Shown one piece after another: positions 43,468 to 50,404 of a DNA stretch of 50,404 nucleotides. A program made the translations under genes and the position numbers. This stretch comes from Methylococcaceae bacterium (GTDB taxonomy: Bacteria; Pseudomonadota; Gammaproteobacteria; Methylococcales; Methylomonadaceae): assembly GCA_007280895.1 (NCBI GenBank), contig QYQN01000151.1:1-50404 (forward strand), read 5' to 3'. The notes under the pieces are model-generated. The model was given only the letters and a program-made list of their open reading frames with translations. It was not told the origin of the DNA and ran no database searches. Each line of letters starts with the position of its first letter. Position 1 is the stretch's first letter.

Positions 43468-44501
43468 TGATTCGATTACTTATAGTGGACGACTCTGCTT
43501 TTATGCGGATTGCGTTACGTAAAATGGTGGAACATTGCGACGATATTATCGTGGTGGGAGAAGCTAAAGATGGTCTTTGTGCCTTACGAATGGCTCAGGA
43601 GTTGCGTCCAGATGTGATTACTATGGATGTTGAAATGCCCGAAATGGACGGACTAGCAGCCACTCAAGCGATTATGCAAAGTGTGCCATGTCCCATTATT
43701 ATGATCAGCAGTTTAACCAGTCGGGGAGCGTTAACAACCATTGAAGCCTTAGAAAAAGGTGCGGTGGATTTTATCTCCAAAGATTCCTCTTTTGTGCAAT
43801 TAGACATTGGTCAGATTGCCGAAGAATTGGTTGAAAAAATTCGTTTTTGGTACGCACAGCATGGAACAAGAATGAAGCCGCCGGCCGCCTCGTTTATCCC
43901 TCTTCTCCCTACCGAAAAAAGAATAACACCCATCGGAAAAGTAGGTTTAGTGGTGGTGGCAGTGTCAACGGGTGGCCCTGCTGCCATGCCTATTTTACTA
44001 AAAAATATGGGGGCAATCAGTTGTCCCATGGTAATTGCTCAGCACATGCCCGCTATTTTTACGCGTGGTTTTGCCGATCACATGCGTTTTGAAACAGGCT
44101 TAAATGTCGTAGAAAGTGAAAACGGCATGATTTTAACGCCCGGGATGATTGTTGTCGCATCGGGTGGAAAAGATTGCGTGGTGCGCGAGCCTTTTTTGGG
44201 TAAATTAATGGTTTATGAAAAGCTTGTCGAAAGCGCGCCTATTCATCCTAATGCAGATGTTTTGTTTAATTCTGCCCTGAGTCTTTCTGTCAACGTGGTT
44301 GCCGTGGTGATGACGGGGATGGGTAACGATGGTTTGCAAGGTGCGCTCGCCTTACAAGCTAAACATACACCCATTTTAGTGCAGCAACCGTCCAGTTGTG
44401 TGGTCGATGGTATGCCAGGCGCTATTATTGATGCAGGTGTGCCCTCAGAAATTTTAGGCTTAGCAGAGCTAGGTAAACGTTTAGCTAAATGGTGTAAATA
44501 A
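43467..44501 (+). CDS. cheB: Chemotaxis response regulator protein-glutamate methylesterase CheB
   Basis: REC domain (VDDSAFMRIALRKM, ITMDVEMPEMDGL) plus methylesterase domain (VAVSTGGPAAMPILL, QHMPAIFTRGFADHM, MTGMGNDGLQGA). Confidence 0.95.
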   Translation: MIRLLIVDDSAFMRIALRKMVEHCDDIIVVGEAKDGLCALRMAQELRPDVITMDVEMPEMDGLAATQAIMQSVPCPIIMISSLTSRGALTTIEALEKGAVDFISKDSSFVQLDIGQIAEELVEKIRFWYAQHGTRMKPPAASFIPLLPTEKRITPIGKVGLVVVAVSTGGPAAMPILLKNMGAISCPMVIAQHMPAIFTRGFADHMRFETGLNVVESENGMILTPGMIVVASGGKDCVVREPFLGKLMVYEKLVESAPIHPNADVLFNSALSLSVNVVAVVMTGMGNDGLQGALALQAKHTPILVQQPSSCVVDGMPGAIIDAGVPSEILGLAELGKRLAKWCK

Positions 44502-45769
44502 TGCCCAAACAAGCGTCCATTGATGTGTGCAGTCAAAGCGACAAGCCTTTATTAAGCCTAGCAACAGCCTTGGCTAACATGTGGGAAGCGATTACTGCTG
44601 TCACTGAGGTAGAAGATATTCCTCTTAGGCAGGCTTTAGGTCGAGTGCTTGATGATACAGACGTTGCGCCTTGTGCTTTGCCGTTAGCGCGTAATTCAGC
44701 TATGGATGGCTATGCGTTTGCCAGTGCTGATGTGTTAACTGGGCGTGCGTTTAGTTTGCGCCAAGTTGGCACCTCTTGGGCTGGTCGGCCTTTTACAGGC
44801 AGTGTGCATACCGGCGAATGTGTGCGTATTTTTACTGGAGCAGTGGTGCCAGAGGCGTGTGATTCGGTCATCATGCAGGAGCATGTTGAATGCCAACAAG
44901 AACGTATTATTTTTCCAAAAGATACCTTATGCTTTGAAAACATTCGCCAAGCAGGCGAAGATATTCCGTTAGGCAGTGAAATTGGTCGCCGTGGTCAGGT
45001 GTTATCCGCACTTGATTTAGCTCTGTTTGCCGCAGTAGGAAAAACGTCGGTGCGAGTGCGTAGAAAAGTAAAAGTCATCTTTTTTTCCACAGGTGACGAG
45101 TGCTGCGAAGCCGGCAGTGTGCTGCACTTGGGGCAAATTTATGAGAGCAATCTGACGCTTTTGCAAGGACTACTGGTCTCACCTTTATTTGACTGCACTC
45201 ATGGCGGTGTAATTCCTGATAATAAGCAGCAACTAACAGAAACCTTATTGGCTGCAGCTGAGCATCATGATGTTGTTATCACTACAGGAGGCGTTTCAGT
45301 AGGTGAAGCAGATTATTGTAAAGAAGTCTTAACAGACTGTGGTCAGGTAAATTTTTGGAAAGTAGCCGTGAAACCGGGCAAGCCTTTTGCGTTTGGTACA
45401 TTGGGCGAAAGTTATTTTTTTGGCTTGCCAGGTAATCCAATTGCTGTATGGATTACGTTTAAGCAATTAGTGCAGCCAGCCTTATATTATCTTGCCAGTA
45501 TGCAAACTATAACGCCCGTTCGGTTGCTAGCTACGTGCACCACGGATTTAAAAAAAATGCCAGGACGCATGGAATTTCAGTGTGGCCTGTTGCGTCAAGA
45601 TGAAGCTGGACGATTATGGGTGGCAACGTCAGGAAAGCAAGGTTCGCATCGTTTTGGCTCAGCGGCTAAAAGTAACTGCCTAATTGTTTTACCACTTGAG
45701 AATGCCGGTGTACAAGAAGGTGAGTTGGTTTGGGTGGAGCCATCAGCTGCTTTTTTAGGGCTAATGTAA
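44501..45769 (+). CDS. moeA: Molybdopterin molybdenumtransferase MoeA
   Basis: PLARNSAMDGYAFA, RIFTGAVVPEACDSVIMQE, TTGGVSVGEADYCKEVL, KPGKPFAFG, FGLPGNPIAVWITF; TAATG overlap with cheB. Confidence 0.95.
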   Translation: MPKQASIDVCSQSDKPLLSLATALANMWEAITAVTEVEDIPLRQALGRVLDDTDVAPCALPLARNSAMDGYAFASADVLTGRAFSLRQVGTSWAGRPFTGSVHTGECVRIFTGAVVPEACDSVIMQEHVECQQERIIFPKDTLCFENIRQAGEDIPLGSEIGRRGQVLSALDLALFAAVGKTSVRVRRKVKVIFFSTGDECCEAGSVLHLGQIYESNLTLLQGLLVSPLFDCTHGGVIPDNKQQLTETLLAAAEHHDVVITTGGVSVGEADYCKEVLTDCGQVNFWKVAVKPGKPFAFGTLGESYFFGLPGNPIAVWITFKQLVQPALYYLASMQTITPVRLLATCTTDLKKMPGRMEFQCGLLRQDEAGRLWVATSGKQGSHRFGSAAKSNCLIVLPLENAGVQEGELVWVEPSAAFLGLM

Positions 45770-45771
45770 AC

Positions 45772-45802
45772 AAAAAAACCGCTCCGTTGAGCGGTTTTTT
45801 TT
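45772..45802 (+). terminator. Rho-independent terminator after moeA (possibly bidirectional)
   Basis: AAAACCGCTC-CGTT-GAGCGGTTTT followed by a T tract; A tract on the left arm side. Confidence 0.9.
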
Positions 45803-45826
45803 GGGTTAATGTAAAGACAATAAGCC

Positions 45827-46465
45827 CTAACTGACTTTAATGCGTGTTGCCTTAGCCCCTAAACCTAAGCCTAAAATATTTAAGGGATGAATAGGCGAAT
45901 TTGCTTGAGCCATTTCACTATGGCAATCGGCATCTAAGGCATCGTTAAGATGATAGGTTTTGCATAAATCAAATAAATTTGCCATAAGAAAAAAGTTGGA
46001 AACACTAAACTCTTTAAAGCTGTTTAAACCAGTTTTTGGATTAAATAAAACGCTTAGTGCTTGATTATCTTTAGTATTTAATAAATTCTCTTTGCTAAGT
46101 AAGTCGCTTTTATGGTTATCTACTTCGTTAACAATTTCTTCCCACGTTGCATTAAAGCGTTCAACACCACCAAAATAATTGTACACTACATGGGCTGATG
46201 AATGTGCGTTGACATCAATAATATTGGTTTCTGCGGAGGCAAAATCATGCACGGTATTGATATAATTAAAGGCTAAGTGAACGTGTTCTTGATAAGGCAG
46301 ATTACTGGTAATGTCATTGTAATTAATCTGGATCAGGTCATTATTCATGTCGTTTGGGTGCACAAATAATACATCATCAATTAAGTCAATTTCTTTCAAT
46401 AACACGGCACAAATCAAGCCATCTAAATCATTTCGTGTGACCAGTCTATATTTTTTGTCAGTCAT
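45827..46465 (-). CDS. DHH phosphoesterase-related protein, truncated and without the DHH motif
   Basis: YRLVTRNDLDGLICAVLLKEIDLIDDVLFVHPNDM ... HLAFNYINTV ... IIDVNAHSSAHVVYNYFGG resembles the ~300-aa DHH/exopolyphosphatase-like family, but NYI stands at the DHH position and the C-terminal DHHA1 region is absent. Confidence 0.75.
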   Translation of the reverse strand: MTDKKYRLVTRNDLDGLICAVLLKEIDLIDDVLFVHPNDMNNDLIQINYNDITSNLPYQEHVHLAFNYINTVHDFASAETNIIDVNAHSSAHVVYNYFGGVERFNATWEEIVNEVDNHKSDLLSKENLLNTKDNQALSVLFNPKTGLNSFKEFSVSNFFLMANLFDLCKTYHLNDALDADCHSEMAQANSPIHPLNILGLGLGAKATRIKVS

Positions 46466-46677
46466 GCTGCGCTCCTTATGAGATCAAAGTGTTCAGTCCT
46501 GTAATTGAAATAGCCTCAATTATCAGATTGGTTGTTTGTAATGTTTATGTAACAAAGTTCATCATACAGTTAAAGCATAATAAATAAAAGGGAACTTTTT
46601 TATTAAAATCACTATATCATTCCACCGTCCTACTAACGTCCAATAAAAGTTAAAATTTAGTCCTTTTTTCACTAAAA

Positions 46678-49600
46678 ATGTTTATTAAAAACTCAAAAAA
46701 TGACCTTAAAATATTGTTTTTAGGTGATTTTAAAATTATTTTAAAAAATAATGCGATAGCGAGCTTAGCGTATATAAAAATGCGTGCGTTATTGGCGTAT
46801 TTGGTTGTAGAGCATGAGCAAACTTTTACCCGTGATTTTCTTGCTGACCTGTTTTGGGGAAATGAAAACTTGCCTGTGGCGAGAGCCAATTTACGGCGCG
46901 CCTTGTCACAGTTACGTAAATCATTGGAAGTCCCTAGTGGGCAAGTATTATTTGAAGCAACTAAAAATACGCTGCGCTTTATTCCTAATGTATACGTTGA
47001 TGTGCTCTATTTTATGGGTAAAGATTTTGATTTTGTAGATGACCCAGGCTATTTTTTAATTAGCGACGAACAGCGTTCGTCGCTCTATCAAGGTGAATTT
47101 TTGTGTGGTGTGGTGTTACCTGAATGTGAGGTGTTTATGACATGGTTGCAACGTCAACGCATAGTTCATCAGCGTCGAGCTGTTATATTGCTAGAGCAAC
47201 TCACCTCACATTACCAGCAGCTAAAAAATCATCCTAAAGCGCTGCAATTTGCCCTTCGTTTAACCGAAATAGAGCCTTGGAATGAAACAGCCCATGCTTT
47301 AGTGATTATGTTATACGCCTTCGATGGCAACATCAGCTCAGCGCTTCATCAATATGAATTGTGCCGTCAGATTTTAAAAACAGAATTAGATGCCTTGCCT
47401 CAGACGAGTACCCAGCAGTTAATTGCCAGAATTCAACAGCACGGTATGCTGCCCCTTGATGTCAAGGTGGTGCCTGCTATTCCAGCAACAGATACGAGCG
47501 TCATGGCGTTGCGCCAAGTCACGGTGTTGTACCTTGAGTTTAGCGTAGAGGGCTTCGATGATGCAGATGCAGAGGAATCGTTACTTATACTGCAACCCCT
47601 GCACGCACATGCGGAACAGCTGATCAAATTTTATCAGGGCTTTTTGGTGCCTATTCACGGTGGAGGCGTATTGGCCTATTTTGGCTATCCAAATGCTCAG
47701 GAACACGCGGTGCGTAAAGCCGTACACGCCGCCTTGGCAATGGCTGAAAAAAATACAGCTCAGGTTTCGGTAAAGTGTGTTGTGCACACAGGCTTGCTGG
47801 TCAGTAAAGAAAATAGTCAGATCCCTGATATGTCAGGGCAACTTACTAAGCAAACGATGCACTTGCTGAATAACGACAGCACGGCCACGGTTGTCATCAG
47901 CCAAACGAGTTATGATGTGGTGGGGCATTATTTTGACTGCACCTTATTCGGTGAGCGGGCGGTGTTAGGCGCAGCGCGGACTATTTCTTTGTATACCGTG
48001 CATCAAGAAAGCAACGGCTTACAGCCTAGCGTTAGTCACTTAATCCCGCTGATCGGTCGTCAACCAGAGCTGACAAAATTAGTACAGCTTTGGCACGCTG
48101 TGCAGTTAGGTGCTTCGCAAAGTGTGGTGATTGAAGGGGAGGCAGGGGTGGGTAAAACCAGATTGATGACTGCCTTAGTTGCGTATGTAGCAGAAAGTAA
48201 TCATCAAATCTTTATGTTACGCGGTCAACAAGAATTCAGTCAAACGCCCTATTATCCGTTGTTACAGATGTTAAAAGGATGGCTAGGACTCACCACTAAA
48301 ACGACGCCAGAGGTCAGTGTAGCAACATTACACGCGTACTTACAAAAACATGCAACGACCGAGATAGATGAAAATGTCAGCCAAGTTTTAGCAGATTTAT
48401 TTTGTTTATCTGCGTCTTATGAGCTGTCCAAAGAAGCGCGTAGGAAAGTCACCATGTATCAAGCCTATATAGAAAAAATACTGTACCTCGTGTTGCTCAG
48501 GCAGGCGCAGGCGCAAGCAGTCGTCTTTGTTATTGAGGATGCGCATTGTTTAGATAGCGACACCCAGGGTCTACTTAGACGCTTTCATAGCATGGCCACT
48601 AACGGTTTTTTTATGCTCTTTACGGTTCGCACTGGACAGCGCAAAAACGTAAAAAAATTGCCTAACGTGCGTTTGAAATTATTGCCACTTAAGCCGCATG
48701 ATGCGTTTAAGATGCTGTATCACCTTGACAGCACCTTGCCTGAACAAACCGTACAGCGCATTATTGAGCGTGCTGATGGCGTGCCTCTGTATCTTGAAGC
48801 GCTTAGTAAGCAGGCTACAACACAGGCACTGCCAACATCATTGCGAGATAGCTTGGCTGCACGCATTGATGGGTTAGGCAGGGCAAAAAAAACCTTGCAG
48901 TTAGCCGCAACAATTGGACGTGAATTCGATTCCTCGTGGTTGCATTATTGCCGACCGTCATTAAACAATTTAGCCGAAGACTTACAGCATGCGCTAGAAG
49001 CGGGCGTGCTAATTTTAGTTAAAAAAAATACCTATCAATTCAATTATGCCTTAACCCAAGAAGCCACTTATCAATCGCAAACGAAAGCAGATCGGCGTCT
49101 CGTTCATCATGAGCTTGCACTGATGATGCAAAAAAATCTTCCTGAACATGTAACGCGCTATCCAGAGCATATTGCTCAACATTTTTCAGCAGCACAGGCC
49201 AAGCGAGACGCTTTGTGGTTTTGGCTTAAGGCAGGGTTACACGCAACAGATAATTCGGCAAATCAACGCGCCATTGATTATTTTTATGCAGGCTTACATG
49301 AATTAACCACATTGCCAAAAGACCCAGTGCGAGAGCGCATGGAAAGCATCTTGTATACGAACTTTGAACAGTTGCCCGACCATAAAGAAGCCTATATCGT
49401 GTTAAATAATCTTGAAGCGATTTTAGTCAATCATTTAGGCGCAGTCTTATTAACAACCTATGGTTATCGCTGCACAGAAGCGCAGCGTATGTTTATAAGA
49501 GCTTTAGTCTTATGTGAAGAATTAGGGGATCGTAATGGTCGCTTTAAAGCCTTATGGGGACGGTGCTTAGTCAATATTGCACAACATGGAGCCCAAAACT

Positions 49601-50404
49601 CTTTAGCTGAAGTTGAGCAATTAGCGCATGTGGCGGAGCATAATAAACATACTATTCACCAGCAATTAGCCCAGTATGTCAGTGGCTATTGTCATCTACA
49701 GCGTGGTGATTTAAGCCAAGCCGCTAACTTTTTAGAAGCGGCAATGTGCGCTTATCAACCCCACCACCATCAAGAAATGCTGACGTTTTGCAATGAAAAT
49801 ACCTACTTATTAAGTGGCGGTTTATTGATATTAGTGTGGTGGGCGCAAAATAAAAAAGCCCAAGCGCTTCAGATGCACACCTCGATTATGAGTGCTGCCC
49901 ATAATTTACAGCATCCCCCCAGTTACGCAGGGGTGCTGTGTTTAAGTATCGTGTTTAATAGTTGGATGAAACGGTATTTACTGTGTGATGCTTTAGCTAA
50001 ACAGGCGCTTGCACTCGCTAATCAGTACGATCTAGTTTTTACTCAGCAGTTTGTGAAGATTTGGCAAGGCATTCGAGCGATAACAGTGACCAAACCAGAG
50101 GGTGCAGAATCTTTAATGCTATTAATCGATAACCTAGACTGTGAGGGAGGGAGCAGTAATATTATCCCATTACTATGGTTAATTAACAGATTGTACGATC
50201 AAGGGCTTTTTGATAAAGCCTTGACATACATTGATGCCGCCATCGTAAACATAGAGCTTAAGCACGAATATTTATTGGCAAGTGAGGTGTATCGTTTACA
50301 AGGCCAATGTTTATTAATGCAAGCAAACCCTCCGCTGAAACAAATAACTCAAGCGTGGCGCCGCGCATTGCAGATTGCGCAACAACAACAAGCGCACGCC
50401 CTAG
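46678..50404 (+). CDS. SARP/BTAD + class III cyclase-like + AAA ATPase + TPR-like multidomain protein (partial, runs off the window end)
   Basis: Uninterrupted frame from ATG 46678 to the end: MRALLAYLVVEHEQTFTRDFLADLFWG..ARANLRRALSQLRKSLE (SARP N-terminus), BTAD helices, cyclase-like VTVLYLEF..VLAYFGYPNAQEHAVRKAVHAAL, Walker [11 protein letters not shown], Walker B VVFVIEDAHCLD, C-terminal helical repeats. Absent from the ORF track because no stop lies in the window. Confidence 0.9.
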   Translation, partial: MFIKNSKNDLKILFLGDFKIILKNNAIASLAYIKMRALLAYLVVEHEQTFTRDFLADLFWGNENLPVARANLRRALSQLRKSLEVPSGQVLFEATKNTLRFIPNVYVDVLYFMGKDFDFVDDPGYFLISDEQRSSLYQGEFLCGVVLPECEVFMTWLQRQRIVHQRRAVILLEQLTSHYQQLKNHPKALQFALRLTEIEPWNETAHALVIMLYAFDGNISSALHQYELCRQILKTELDALPQTSTQQLIARIQQHGMLPLDVKVVPAIPATDTSVMALRQVTVLYLEFSVEGFDDADAEESLLILQPLHAHAEQLIKFYQGFLVPIHGGGVLAYFGYPNAQEHAVRKAVHAALAMAEKNTAQVSVKCVVHTGLLVSKENSQIPDMSGQLTKQTMHLLNNDSTATVVISQTSYDVVGHYFDCTLFGERAVLGAARTISLYTVHQESNGLQPSVSHLIPLIGRQPELTKLVQLWHAVQLGASQSVVIEGEAGVGKTRLMTALVAYVAESNHQIFMLRGQQEFSQTPYYPLLQMLKGWLGLTTKTTPEVSVATLHAYLQKHATTEIDENVSQVLADLFCLSASYELSKEARRKVTMYQAYIEKILYLVLLRQAQAQAVVFVIEDAHCLDSDTQGLLRRFHSMATNGFFMLFTVRTGQRKNVKKLPNVRLKLLPLKPHDAFKMLYHLDSTLPEQTVQRIIERADGVPLYLEALSKQATTQALPTSLRDSLAARIDGLGRAKKTLQLAATIGREFDSSWLHYCRPSLNNLAEDLQHALEAGVLILVKKNTYQFNYALTQEATYQSQTKADRRLVHHELALMMQKNLPEHVTRYPEHIAQHFSAAQAKRDALWFWLKAGLHATDNSANQRAIDYFYAGLHELTTLPKDPVRERMESILYTNFEQLPDHKEAYIVLNNLEAILVNHLGAVLLTTYGYRCTEAQRMFIRALVLCEELGDRNGRFKALWGRCLVNIAQHGAQNSLAEVEQLAHVAEHNKHTIHQQLAQYVSGYCHLQRGDLSQAANFLEAAMCAYQPHHHQEMLTFCNENTYLLSGGLLILVWWAQNKKAQALQMHTSIMSAAHNLQHPPSYAGVLCLSIVFNSWMKRYLLCDALAKQALALANQYDLVFTQQFVKIWQGIRAITVTKPEGAESLMLLIDNLDCEGGSSNIIPLLWLINRLYDQGLFDKALTYIDAAIVNIELKHEYLLASEVYRLQGQCLLMQANPPLKQITQAWRRALQIAQQQQAHAL

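Noticed and set aside
46814-47038. 74-aa plus-strand ORF in the supplied track
   Set aside because: Out of frame inside the large SARP/ATPase ORF that starts at 46678.

Overview
Gammaproteobacterial-looking chromosomal window (moderately AT-rich). Most of it is housekeeping: yejF-like ABC ATPase, murJ, rpsT, trypsin-like protease, mnmA, nudJ-like, the N-degron block clpS-clpA-infA-bpt-aat, the oadGAB sodium-pump decarboxylase, dapE, dacA-like, pmbA/tldD, a BamC-like lipoprotein, a nitrilase, rlmH-maf-rng-yhdP and moeA. Two accessory layers are superimposed. (1) A chemosensory system is split in two: cheW-cheA-receiver on the minus strand at 24.7-28.7 kb, and MCP / PAS / MCP / coiled-coil / cheR / small ORF / triple-CheW / cheB on the plus strand at 35.7-44.5 kb. 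(2) There are gene remnants: an HU N-terminal fragment, an IscS/NifS fragment beside a TacAT-type toxin-antitoxin pair, and a decayed IS3-family element. Main observations: a large ORF missing from the supplied track (46678 to beyond the window end) encoding a SARP/BTAD + degenerate class III cyclase-like + AAA ATPase + TPR-like protein; a DHH-phosphoesterase relative that has lost its DHH motif and C-terminal domain; a CheA with a second Hpt-like segment lacking the phospho-acceptor His; a CheW with three tandem domains; and a PAS/MCP receptor split over an ATGTTAG overlap with a small upstream ORF. Family calls come from reading the translations and from memory of the families; no searches were run.
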